The notes beneath the pieces are model-generated. The model saw nothing but the letters and a program-made list of their open reading frames with translations. It ran no database searches and was not told where the DNA came from. From Megalonaias nervosa (lineage: Eukaryota; Mollusca; Bivalvia; Unionida; Unionidae): a stretch of DNA of 64,000 bases. How positions within the stretch are numbered: position 1 is the first letter of the stretch; each line of letters starts with the position of its first letter. The DNA is taken from assembly GCA_016617855.1 (NCBI GenBank), contig JAECUM010003216.1, forward strand, positions 1 to 64,000, read 5' to 3'. Below, piece after piece: positions 23,926 to 35,274 of this stretch. A program made the translations under genes and the position numbers.

Positions 23926-24661
23926 TCACTGTCTAAGGCATATCCCACTACTGACACCATATTGAGTAAGTAGTGTTGGAACAAAAACAGGATCTTCCCA
24001 ACACTGCTTGTTTTCAAGATTCAAGAGTTTTAATTTGCAATCTAGGCCACTGACCCATAATACAGTAATATATACAAAGACAAAATGCATCACCTGAAGA
24101 GCACATATACATATTGTATTGATATTAATTATTGTTTGTATTTTCTTGCCGATGCAGCATAAGATATAAAAAAATAATGCATCTCGGTGATTAACATAAG
24201 GATTTTGTGTGGACCTAAAACTATGCAATTGTTTTAGAGACCGAGATTTATCAAAGTACTTCTCACTTAATGTTTACAAATGAAAACTGCATGATATTCA
24301 TCTTCTACGAACGCCAAATTAGTGCCATAACAAAATTACACAAATGGTATGAAGTAGTAACATCATCATGTATACCAACCTTTATAAAAAGTTTATGACT
24401 AGGACATCTGAATCTCGAAAGAACTTTACGGACATAGATAGACAGTCCTATAGATATATACTTCCTAGCATTTAATAATGTGTTATAATTATTTAATAAT
24501 GTGTTATAATTATTTAATAATGTGTTATAATTATGATAATACCAATATTTACTTTTAGACGATGAAGTGATTTTATCATGCCAGTGTTGACTAGTACAAT
24601 CCTTTACTCTCTGAGAGAATGCTGTTACAAATACCCATTTCCAACATTTTGCGATATCCAT
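23926..24661 (-). pseudogene. LINE ORF2 C-terminal relic
   Basis: The minus strand reads DCTSQHWHDKITSSSKSKYW, then YISIGLSIYVRKVLSRFRCP and SHKLFIKVGIHDD, followed by a degraded Cys/His end (LCNF ... FVEDEYHAVFIC). This is the post-RT zinc-binding tail of an invertebrate non-LTR element, as at 7634-8235 but a different family. The tail continues as RSTQNPYVNHRDALFFYILC. Frame changes and stops show it is dead. It contains a 21-bp triplication (24470-24532). Confidence 0.7.
24470..24532. repeat. 21-bp tandem triplication within the LINE relic
   Basis: ATTTAATAATGTGTTATAATT three times, identical. It is a multiple of three, so it keeps the LINE frame open (NNYNTLL three times). Confidence 0.97.
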
Positions 24662-26149
24662 ACAAAGTTTAGACCATAACTAAACAATAAATATCTCACA
24701 TGTGATGCCCATGTAACACGTTCGTTGATAATTTAAGTATTTTTGCAGTATTCTGCGGAGTATCTGCTCTTATTCATATATGACAATTTACACCAATGTT
24801 TTTCGAAAATATTAAATGAATCCTGTTTTTAAAAAACTAAAGGACACGTCATTCTCAACATATTTATTCTGGGAATAACGACCAGATACCTGTTGCAGTC
24901 TCAGCTACTTGGAGAAATTTAGATTGATTAAGACTGTAACACGTGTTAACGATGTTTTGTTTTGTTTTTTTGATCACATGACTACCGCAGTGACATGTAC
25001 TATTTGCTCGACGAACCTGGCTTTGTCCAGGTTGCTTCGACATCGACAGGTTTGTGGTCGTTGTTCTTGGAATAAATATGTACAGAATCGTGGTCCTTCG
25101 TTCCTTTACAAACAGTATGTAACTTTCATTTAATATTTTAGAATTTTTGTACAACAAGATGGGAATGGGATTTATTGTTGATATCACGTGAATATAGGAC
25201 CTTGATGTTGTAGACATGTAGGTTGCGAGATTTGTTTAGTCGTTATATTAGCAGTGCAAATGGCGAGTACCAGGTCAAATTTTATCAACACCGTAGTTTC
25301 GTCACATCTGTCAGCGTATTAAAGACGTAACAATTATAGTACACGCAATTTCTCAGAAATTAAATCATTTTTCTTTCGGGTTAATGTATGTATGACTCGA
25401 TATAATATTGTTTAAATTTGTTAGGCCCGCTGGTAAGCGACTAATCTATACAACCACCGCACAGTGACGGTGAGTTCCAACATTTCGATAGGCAATCGAC
25501 TCTGACCCCACACCCTAATCTGTATGCCCAAATATCAAAAATGGGGTGGGAAGAGTTAGAGGAAACTCGGATTAATCTTCGCAGTGATTTATTGCATCAT
25601 ACGATGTTTAACGTTTTGTTGAAATATCTTAATAAACAAATATATATCCCAACACTTTGTGCTCAATCTGCTCAAACCAAACCCAGATGACTATTGGTTT
25701 TGTATTTTTGTTACGTGTGTTATCCGTGTATAACACTTATTTTTATCAAGATAGTGGCGGATCCAGAAATATCCTCATTCCTCCAACTGCATGTACATTA
25801 TTCGTAGAGGATGTATGCCGTGTTTGATCAATTCTGACTAAAACACAACTGACTAAAACTTTGATATATTTCATGTAACCGACTTGGTAATTTCAAAATA
25901 TGTTCTGACTGATTTCAGTTGACTTCCCACATGTTTAATTGAATGTTATAAAATATTGATATACTAGTCTACATTTTCACCCTCGCAATGGTGATCTAAT
26001 ACTAAAACTTGTATTGAAACATCTAAGTCTGTCAGAGAAACAAATTTGATTGCCGTTTCACTAAATACCCAGCAGCTATGAAGGTTAACCCAGACCTCAA
26101 AGGTTTGTCATACTCTTAATATGTCTCTTTATATTCGTTAAAAGCGTGA
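24662..26149. other. Non-coding intronic stretch
   Basis: No gene recognised. A lone hAT-like end word GTGGCGGATCCAGAAA lies near 25755 without a partner. Confidence 0.5.
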
Positions 26150-27575
26150 AATCCGATACTGATCTGTATCATCGGCACGTTTTTATACTCTCGCTAACGA
26201 AGTTTGGAGGGAATATTGCGCGTTGCTGTTTAGTTCGTGCGTTCATACGTTCATTATACCCTCAATATTGTGAAACCTATTTCACCCACACTTACGAAAT
26301 TTGGTATATAGAACCATATCGGCGAGAGTAGCACTGTTACATCAAAATTACGTCACCATGAGGTAATTTGTCTCGCTAAAGTGACGTTTGTATTTTCAGA
26401 CATCCGTTCTTTACAAACTCAGTATCTCAGTTCCAGTTTCACCTAGTCTCATGAAAATTGCATTGTGGATGCATACCATGATTAGCAGTCGTTCTGTTTA
26501 AAAGGAGGTCGTTGTGACCTAATTTTCATGTTTGAGCGATGTTTATATTCGTTTGTTACACCCACAATACATCGGACCCTGTTTCACCTACATTCGTGAA
26601 ACATGGGGCATATATGCATTTCAAATAGTATAACTCATTCATACCAAATCAAGGTTAATGTGACCTGATTTTCACGCGTGACTGACCTTTCTTGATTTCA
26701 TTGTGCAGTTCACTTCACCTTAAATATATTTGTTCCTGTTTCACCTAAGTTCAGGAAATGTAGTATGTGGTTACGCCTAAGCGAGTGTGACTCAGCCATA
26801 CCAAACCAAAATCAATGAGACCCAATGTTCACGTCTGAGTAACATTTGTATTTTTAGTTATTCGTTCCTTACACCCTCAGTATATAGGACCCTATTTCAC
26901 CTACACTCGTCAACATTAGTATGTCATTGCACTCAAGGATAGCAAGTATACCGTATAAAATTAGGTCAGTATGATCCATTTTTCATACTTGAGGGAATTT
27001 GTTATCTTCAGCTATCTTTATGATACGCCCTAAATATATTGAACTATATTTCACCTAAACTCATAAAGACTGGTAGATTGATGCATTTCAAGCTAGGGCG
27101 ATCGATTTTGCACGATTCAGAGTCATTTTACACGAGCAATACATTTGACCCTTTTTTACCAATACTTTTTAAATCTGGTATCTAGATGCATTTAAAGACG
27201 AGTAACTAAATCATATGGAAAACACGGAAAATACATTAAAGTGACCCTGGAGTGACTTATGTATTATCAATTATCCATTCATTAAACCTCACTATCTTAG
27301 TCTCTATTTCACATAGTCTCATGACTAATTGATTCATATATGCATTAGTAATCCTTCTGTTTTAAATATAGGTCACTGTACCCTCATCTTACGCTTCAAT
27401 GACTATTATATTTTCAGCTATCCATTCACTTCACCAATAATATAGTTAACCTGTTTCACCAACACTCAAGAAACTTGTCACGTGGATGCAACTCACTGAG
27501 AGTGACTCAGCCATGCTAAAACAATAGACCAATGTGATCTAATCTTCAGGATTTAGTGACTCTTATATTTTTCAT
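26150..27575. repeat. ~155-bp satellite array, nine degenerate copies
   Basis: The anchor TTCACC (in YRTTTCACCTACACTCRTGA) occurs at 26281, 26438, 26583, 26739, 26895, 27049, 27154 (TTTACC), 27308 and 27455. Spacing is 145-157 bp except one ~105-bp unit with a deletion. Other words keep the same order in each unit: an ATTCGTTCCTTACACCCTCA-like segment before the anchor, a GTATGTGGATGCATT-like segment after it, then GAGTGACTCAGCCATACCAA and an AGGTCA-spacer-TGACCT-like inverted repeat. The copies are old and diverged. Confidence 0.85.
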
Positions 27576-28593
27576 TGTACCAACCTGTATATTGCCGGAG
27601 ACTGTAAATGTGTACTGCTGACAAGGGGATTCGTACTTACAAAGAAAGACTTCATTCTTGTGGGTTTTTTTTTTTTTTTTTTAAAGATCGCTGTCATTTT
27701 GTAAAGGGAACTGTGTATAATCCTCTATCCAAGGTTGAAAGACTTGGTATAGCTTTTATTTGTTGCTGAACTATTAGCACTGATTATAATAAAGGCGAAA
27801 TCTTTTCAGGGCCTTGAAGTAAACAAGGTATTACTTTACTTTTTATCGGCTTATTTTTCACAATTCTGACCCATAAACTCTGTACTTTGAATCCTTTTGG
27901 TGGGTTTTGGGTAAATGCGGACGATGAATGTACTGGATACATTTCTGTTGAATGAGGATAGAAAAACAGCACTAAAACATCATGATCCCGGTTATGTAGC
28001 TAATTTGCAAAAAAGCATGCAAATATATGAACACCTGTCTTATAAACGCTTTCAGTTTCATAGGCCAACATATCGGTGAAATCTTTCAAAGAACTGAGAT
28101 TCACTGTGGAAGACTGTCCAGTCTTTTTTAATAATTAAACACGTTGTTTGTCTGTACCATGTGACAAAAGTTACAGGTTTCAAGCACAGAAGTCTGACGT
28201 TTTATCGATAAAGTACGTGGTGCTCTCCTAGTCAAATAAACAACCTAGCATAACTCTTATGGCAGTGCATGGAGACACAAACTGGTACCTTGAAACCACA
28301 GGAGTCAGACGTTTTATCAATAAAGTACGATGAAATCTCTGACAACACGAAATCACCTTATCGGAAATATAAATTAGCACACGGAGTGCAAGCGTGACAC
28401 CAGCCTCCGCTCGATTCGACTTTTGTCACGCGTTTTTTTTATCGCTTCAGAATCGCCAAAAGACTGAAAAGCTACACATATCCATTCAAAATACAGTAAC
28501 TTACCAACGCATAACTCTCGGATGACCATCGCAGCAATCTAATCGTACTCCACGGCTGAAACTTGATAGGGAAAAGAGTTATCCAGTCACAAC
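27576..28593. other. Non-coding intronic stretch
   Basis: Contains a T-run (27665-27682) and two ~30-bp direct repeats of GTCTGACGTTTTATCGATAA (about 28193 and 28305). No gene recognised. Confidence 0.5.
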
Positions 28594-28610
28594 ATATATA
28601 TATATATGCA

Positions 28611-28690
<80 letters not shown>
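28594..28690. repeat. (TA)n microsatellite
   Basis: About 45 TA dinucleotides with one GCAG interruption near 28608. Confidence 0.98.
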
Positions 28691-28692
<2 letters not shown>

Positions 28693-29257
28693 TATTCAAA
28701 TTTTATTTATCACTTTTAAAAAATTCTTCATAAAAATATAAAATATGATCTAGATATTAATCAATACAATCTCACATGTAACCAGAGTCGATTTTACTTA
28801 AAGTCTGACATAAACTATTACTCTTACATAATGCACCAGTAACAGATTTTTTATTGTTTATTTCTGAAGACAACATCCTCATACACCATTAACTCTGCCA
28901 CCCTACCCCCAACTTCAACTTGCGCAACTGATACCATGATACCGTGAGTACCAATCTAACTTAATATCCTGGTTATGCAAGCGTTTACAAGTAGGAAATA
29001 TCACACACTAAGGGCGCCTCACATATATAGATCATACAGGCGTTTTACATGTTGCGAGTGCATCTTAAACACTGATGGATTAAGCCACGGCTGTGGGTTC
29101 GTATTGTTGCTAGCAATCAACTTTCTCCCTCTATAGGTTCCAGGTTATTTAGGCGGTGGTAATGAGTTTCTGACAGCCAGCGATATGTGGTTCAAGGTCT
29201 GTCATATTTACTTACATGTAAATTATAAGCAACGATACGAGACTCTGTGGATTAGGG

Positions 29258-29690
29258 TGGTCTTACAATGTAAGACGCTTCCCCTGATATATGTTTTTGG
29301 GGTCGCCGACTTACTGACTAAATAACAGCGCAGTGTAGCGTGTTCCGAGGTCGACTAACATCGGAACGAAAAGTCAAATTTTCAAGAATATCGCACGCAA
29401 TTGGCAGCCCATATCAACGCTTTTCTTCAAATTAAAGTCATATTGCTTTAGTCGGACATTACTTACTCTGATGTCCTTTTTATAATATATTCAAATTCTC
29501 ACACAAGCAAATGGACGTGTTTTCCAACGTATCATTTGGCTGGAATGAGATAGAAGCCGGGAGTGCTGAAAGATGATTAGTATTTTCAACGAAACGAAGC
29601 TATTTAAACACTTTCTTCAATATTAGAATATTTTTATTGGTTTTGTTAAAGAAACATACTTCAACTTCATCCGATTTCGGCCTGTCCACA
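29258..29690. mobile_element. Partial second copy of MITE M1
   Basis: Shares in order with 14115-14600: TACAATGTAAGAC, TAGCGTGTTCCGA, AATATCGCACGCA, GCAAATGGACGTGTTTT and CATCCGATTTCGGCCTG-like segments. The far terminal repeat was not found, so it is truncated or too diverged. Confidence 0.65.
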
Positions 29691-30458
29691 TGGCTTTGTT
29701 TTCCATAATGTAACGATTCTTTCCTAGAGTAGCACATGATTAAATGGAGATGTGGCCCATGATTACCTGTCCTTGTAGCTTCAGTTTCCTCAACATAATG
29801 TTAATCTGGATTGTTGAATTACTTCCAAAATTGAAATGCAGCTTACATTGATGAAACCTTTAACGAGGTTGATTACCAGCGTTCAATTACATGATTCAAA
29901 GGAATCATTGCACCTGTCTCTTCTCCTATAAAAATCAGTCTGGCATAAATTGTAACGTTTTCACAATTGTGTAAATGACATCAGTCCACCATCAAATATG
30001 GCTGCCGCTGCTAAACCTAGGCAACAAACTTTAAACTACTTCTTGTCTGAAACTGCTCAGCAGAAATTGATCAATTTGAAAGAAAGCATAATTCTGGTAA
30101 CCAGTGCTTTGAAATTTATGCAAATAATGCTGATACGAACTCAACTATGGGCGAAGCGATTCAAATCACATCAATGTTCTTGGGCTGGTGTTCATTTTCC
30201 TGCGCTAAACTTATTCAAATATATATCTTTGTGCTAGGAACGCTATACATAAAGTATTGGAAAGAGTGCCCTAGCAACAACTGTACATAATAGCTGAATA
30301 CGTATTTGAAAATAATTCACCTAATTTGCAGTGGCCGAAGATCACACGTGACAGAAAGAAAATGCATGTTGGTGAATTAATTTCTTTTCGCTGTGACACA
30401 ACTTATTAATTGGCTGAGAATGGCATCTATCAGTCAACTATCGGATACCGGACATTCC

Positions 30459-30768
30459 TCTGGATGTGTCCTAGTGGTTAGAGCGTCCGCCTCGGATGTG
30501 GGAGGTCGCGGGTTCGAACCCCGGCCGAGCCACACAAAAGACATAAAAATGGTACTAACAGCTGCCTCGCTAGGCGCTCAGCATTAAGAGGTTAATGCTA
30601 GGACTGCTCGACCTGGTGTCAGGATAATGTGACGGGGTGGGACATCATGCTACATGTCTGCGGCATAATGCCCCAGTGCTAGACGTCACTATAAACTGCC
30701 ACACTGCAGACATCGTAGTGACATGACTGAAAAATTGTTAAAGCTACGTTAGAAATCCAAATCACACA
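30459..30768 (+). mobile_element. SINE-1 copy c
   Basis: Well-preserved head (CCTAGTGGTTAGAGCGTCCG, GTCGCGGGTTCGAACCCC) and full body, ending CTACGTTAGAAATCCAAATC with a short CA-rich tail. Its head is close to a canonical tRNA, but the element context and multicopy body show it is a SINE. Confidence 0.9.
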
Positions 30769-31225
30769 CACCCAGACACCCAGACATTTAAAGGGACTGC
30801 TAATCGACTCGATATCAATCTTGGCTTTTAACGTTGTATAATCGGGTGGCTGGAGCAAAGCTTGGTAAACCTAGTAGGGTGTCATTTTCTCGCTTAGCAC
30901 TATTATTGCGATTAATAGAAATATAATTCAGTAGCCCCTGTTTTTTGTCATCCACTGAGAGATAGAAGTCATAATGAAATAATGTTACGTCCAGTCTCTA
31001 CCTGAATTAAAAAGTTAGACGATGCGCCCCTCTCTTATCCTGCACATTGAACATGACTATTACGTCACTTCCGCTATGGAAAACACTTATGAAAGAACAT
31101 TGAAACAACATTATAAACAAGGAAAGTATTCAGTCTCTTCCACCTACACAACAGAGATGTTCATCCTTTACCGCCACATTTCCGGACGAATTTTCCCATA
31201 ACGTCGATCGTTTACCTGAAATTGA

Positions 31226-31459
31226 ATCAGAACCCAAAAACCTGGACCCTCACTCGAATCCGAATCCCCGCCTAAACCTGAACTCAAACTTGAACCTGAC
31301 TCCCAAGCAAACATCCATCCAGGCCCAAAGGCAGATCTTAAGTTTCAAGACTTTATGGAGGTCTTCCCAATCATAAAAGGTGAAAGTACAACCCATGTTG
31401 TCAAAAACGTTGCTTGGCTGCAAGAAGAACTTGGAAGTCCCATGCAGACACACGTATGA
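31226..31459 (+). other. Coding-like segment left of the palindrome, unassigned
   Basis: An open frame of 77 codons without an ATG start, bounded by stops, reads PPKPELKLEPDSQANIHPGP and later FQDFMEVFPIIKGESTTHVV and VAWLQEELG. A GTATGAG donor-like site sits at 31454. In a second frame, 31400-31565, TYEKALVDQFPTCDHQQVYE and IVNWLGTLVGSVYAVYN follow. The mixed composition looks more like decayed coding DNA than random AT-rich sequence. I do not recognise the family. It could be a host exon or part of the DNA into which the palindrome inserted. Confidence 0.25.
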
Positions 31460-31586
31460 GAAGGCCTTAGTGGATCAGTTTCCTACATGTGACCACCAAC
31501 AGGTTTATGAAATAGTGAATTGGTTGGGAACACTCGTGGGATCGGTTTATGCCGTTTATAACGTGAGTAGTATAGTGGGGCACCCT

Positions 31587-32655
31587 ACGGACAATGGGAA
31601 TTAGCATTACGGGACCTTACTTTGTACCCTACGGACAAGATTTCTACGGACAACTCTGGGCCTGTCTACGGACAAGATTTCTACGGACAAAAGCACACCC
31701 TGGGACGATATAGCGTCAATGGGAAAATACATTACGGGACCCTAATATCGAATATAGCGTCAAGATTTATAGCGTCAAAAGCACACCCTGGGACGATCTA
31801 CGGACAATGGGAATTTTGTATAGCGTCAAAAGCACCTGGGACGATATAGCGTCAATGGGAATTTAACATGGGAATTTTAACATGGGTGGGCCTGTATAGC
31901 GTCAAGATTTATAGCGTCAAATGGCACACACTGGGCCTATATGGCGTCAATGGGAATTTCACATGGGAATTTTAACATGGGTGGGACTATAGACGGACAA
32001 GATTTATAGCGACACGTAGACCGTAATGTTAAATTAGAGGGGTTGTACTCTAGCGTCAATGGGAATTAGCATTACGGGACCCTACTTTGTACCCTGGCGT
32101 CAAGATTTTTAGGGTCACAATTAGAGGGATTGTACCCTGGCGACAAGATTTATAGCCTCACGTAGACCTCTATGTTAAATTTAGGGGGATGTACCGTAGC
32201 CTCAAGATTTATAGCCTCACGTAGACTTCTATGTTAAATTTGGTCGTTTTCACTATAGCCTCAAGATTTATAGCCTCACGTAGACTTCTTTGTTAAATTT
32301 GGTCGTTTGCACTATAGCCTCAGGTAGACTTCTTTGTTAATTTTGGTCGTTTGCACTATAGCCTCAAGATTTATAGCTTCACGTAGACTTCTATGATAAA
32401 AGAGGTGGTTTGTACTTACTTTGTACCCTACGGACAAGGGGAATTGAATATGGGGAAATATTGAGCCTGTCTAGCGACAAAAAAATATTGGGTCTGTCTA
32501 GCGACAAAAAACATTGGGCCTGTCTAGCGACAAGAGGAATGGAACAGGTAGGGTCTATTTTTAGCTACAATTTTTGGTCAATTTCTTGTATGTGTTTATA
32601 GCTACAACCTGTGGAAAACCCAAGTCTATATTTATAGCCTCAACATTTCTAGCTT
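31587..32655. repeat. Palindrome module A, left arm: short GCGTCA-type motif array
   Basis: Dozens of spaced copies of a TATAGCGTCAAGATT-like word with class-specific variants: ACGGACA nearest the outer edge, then GCGTCA, then GCGACA and GCCTCA further in, then GCGACA again. They are interleaved with GGGAATTTTAACATGGGT, TGGGACGAT and TACTTTGTACCCT segments. Variants are grouped in zones, not mixed. Confidence 0.8.
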
Positions 32656-32656
32656 C

Positions 32657-32738
32657 AGTGACGTCACTGAACTGGCTGACCTGAATACTCGATACTGTGT
32701 GACGTCACTGAACTGGCTGACCTGAATATGCGATACTG
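32657..32738. repeat. Palindrome module B, left arm: paired TGACGTCA units
   Basis: Two 41-bp tandem units, each GTGACGTCACTGAACTGGCT followed by GACCTGAATA and GCGATACTGT or TCGATACTGT. Each carries the palindrome TGACGTCA (32659 and 32700), the consensus full cAMP-response element bound by CREB/ATF factors in animals. Whether it acts here is unknown. Confidence 0.85.
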
Positions 32739-32834
32739 TAGGTGGGTAGGTGAAATGAATTGGATAGGGATAAAGGGAGTTTTATAGGGACAAAGACCAA
32801 TACACACACAAAAGAAAGGGAGAAAGAAAAAAAT

Positions 32835-34190
32835 CCCAATATCTCCTATCCACACCAACGATAGCGAATGCATAAAATACACCCATATCTACTATCCACA
32901 CCAGCGAATGCGAATGCATAAAACACACCATACTTACTATTCACACCAACGAATGCGAATGTATAAAACAGACACATAGACTACCCACACCAACGAATGA
33001 GTATAATATTTATTTTTATTCTGATTCTGATTCAGTAATATTTTTATTTGTATTTCTATTCTGATTCAAGATTAAAATATTTTTTATTTTTATTCTGATT
33101 CAAGATTATAATATTTATTTTTTATTTCTGATTCTGATTCAGAAATATTTTTATTTTTATTTTGATTCTGATTCAAGATTATAATATTTATTTTTTATTT
33201 TTATTCTGCTTCAGAACTATCTTTATTTTTATTTTGATTCTGATTCAAGATCATAATATTTGTTTTTTATTTTTATTCTGATTCAGAACTATTTTTATTT
33301 TTATTTTGATTCTGATTCAAGATTATAATGTTTATAATTTTTATTTCTGATTCACGCATAAAACATACACATAGACTATCCACACCAACGAATGTGAATG
33401 CATAAAACAGACACATATCTACTATCCACACCAACAAACGAGAATGCATAAAACACACACATATACTATCAACACCAACGTATGCGAATGCATAAAACAT
33501 ATACATACCTACTATCCACACAGACGGGAAGAGAAGAAAAGCACAGACAATATCTAGTATCCACACCAACGTACGCGAACGCATACAAAACACACACCAT
33601 ATCTACTATCCACACAAACGTACGCGAACGCATACAAAACACACCATATCTACTATCCACACAAACGCTAGGCGAACGCATAAAACACCACATTATCTAC
33701 TATCCGCACAAACGCTAGGCGAACGCATAAAATACCACATAGACTATCCACACCAACGAATGCGAATGCATAAAACAGACACATACCTACTATCCACACC
33801 AACAAACGAGAATGCATAAAACACATACATATACTATCCACACCAACGTATGCGAATGCATAAAACATACACATACCTACTATCCACACAGACGGGAAGA
33901 GAAGAAAAGCACAGACCATATCTACTATTCACACCAACATACGCGAACGCATACAAAACACACACCATATCTACTATCCACACAAACGTACGCGAACGCA
34001 TACAAAACACACCATATCTACTAGCCACACAAATGCTAGGCGAAAGCATAAAACACCACATTATCTATTATCCGCACAAACGTTAGGCGAATGCATAAAA
34101 CACCACATAGACTACATACCCATATCTACTATCCACACCAACGGACGAGAACGCATAAAACATGCACATAGACTATCCACACCAACGAAT
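32835..34190. repeat. Palindrome modules C and D, left arm
   Basis: C (32835-33000 and 33355-34190) is a ~45-bp minisatellite with unit CTACTATCCACACCAACG plus AATGCGAATGCATAAAAC and variants. Within the longer block a higher-order unit of about 350 bp, marked by GACGGGAAGAGAAGAAAAGC, occurs twice (33523 and 33890). D (33001-33355) is an array of GATTCTGATTCAG, TTTTTATTTTTATTC and AAGATTATAATATTTATT words. Open frames in C exist only because the unit lacks stops in some frames; they are not genes. Confidence 0.85.
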
Positions 34191-34925
34191 GAGTATAATA
34201 TTTATTTTTATTCTGATTCTGATTGAAGATTATAATATTTATTTTTATTTTTTATTCTGATTCAGAATATTTTTATTTTTATTCTGATTCTGATTCAGAA
34301 TATTTTTATTTTTATTCTGATTCTGATTCAAAAATATTTTTATCTTTATTTTTATTCTGATTCTGATTCAATATTATAAATTTTTTTCTGATTCTGATTC
34401 AGAAATAGTTTTATTTATATTTTTATTGTTATTCTGAATCAAGATTATAATTATTTTTTATTTCTGATTTTGATTCAAGATTAGAATTATTTTTCATTTC
34501 TGATTCTGATTCAGAAATATATTTTTTTTCTGATTCTGATTTTTGTTTTTATTGTGATTCAGAAATATTTTTATTTTTTTTCTGATTCTGATTCAGAAAT
34601 ATTTTTTTTATTTTTATTCTGATTTATGATTATAATATTTATTTTTTATTTTTATTCTGATTCAAGATTATAATATTTATTTTTTATTTCTGATTCTGAT
34701 TCAGAAATATTTTTATTTTTATTTTTATTCTGATTCAAGATTATAATATTTATTTTTTATTTTTATTCTGATTCAGAACTATCTTTATTTTTATTTTGAT
34801 TCTGATTCAAGATTATAATATTTATATTTTTTATTTCTGATTCTGATTCAGAAATACTTTTATTTTTCTTTTTATTGTTATTCTGATTCAAGATTATAAT
34901 TATTTGTTATTTCTGATTTTGATTC
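34191..34925. repeat. Inner AT-rich array (module D), left arm
   Basis: About 730 bp of GATTCTGATTC, AGAAATATTTTTATT and AAGATTATAATATTT words. Its counterpart in the right arm is only ~80 bp (35285-35365), the largest asymmetry between the arms. Confidence 0.85.
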
Positions 34926-34951
34926 AACCATTCTTGCCGCTGTCTCTCTCA

Positions 34952-35215
34952 TTCCTCCAAAGCCTCCACCTCCCAGTTTTCCATCTGAGGGGCAGCGACT
35001 CTTGGTACTGGTGGTTGGGGTTGCAGTTGTGGCTGTGGCTGTCGTTGTGGTAGTAGAGCTTGTGGAGGTGTCCTCACCTCAGGTTTGACCTCACACAGAG
35101 GTCTCATGATGAGGTGAGGCAGGATCCCTCTTTTCTTTTCCTTCTCCTCTTCTTTCTTCCTTTTTTCCTCCTCTTCCTAAAGTCTGGCACTTTCTACAAC
35201 AGCCTCCACGATGGC
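34952..35215 (-). pseudogene. Broken reading frame in the palindrome centre, unknown protein
   Basis: Minus-strand frame: AIVEAVVESARL, one stop, EEEEKRKKEEEKEKKRGILP, HLIMRPLCEVKPEVRTPPQA, a Q/P-rich run (QRQPQPQLQPQPP), APQMENWEVEALEE, a stop, then ERQRQEWLNQNQ running into the AT-rich array. Frame continuity across both stops, the charged coiled-coil-like segment and the normal base composition mark this as former coding DNA and not repeat. I do not recognise a family. It sits exactly between the arms, where Foldback-type elements keep their gene. Confidence 0.45.
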
Positions 35216-35274
35216 TTACACCTATACCGTGAGATGTAAAGAGTTCAAGTAGTTTGTAAAACTTAGTCAAAGTT

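Noticed and set aside
25740..25775. GTGGCGGATCCAGAAA, resembling a hAT terminal sequence
   Set aside because: No inverted partner or 8-bp duplication within several kb. Too short to call an element.
29998..30237. ATG frame beginning MAAAAKPRQQTLNYFLSETA
   Set aside because: The start looks protein-like, and a GTAACC donor-like word follows, but no family, promoter or partner exon could be found and the rest of the frame looks random. Left uncalled.
30473..30545. tRNA-like sequence with good A and B boxes at several SINE-1 heads
   Set aside because: Each is followed by the same non-tRNA body and repeated in five places; acceptor-stem pairing is poor. These are SINE heads, not tRNA genes.
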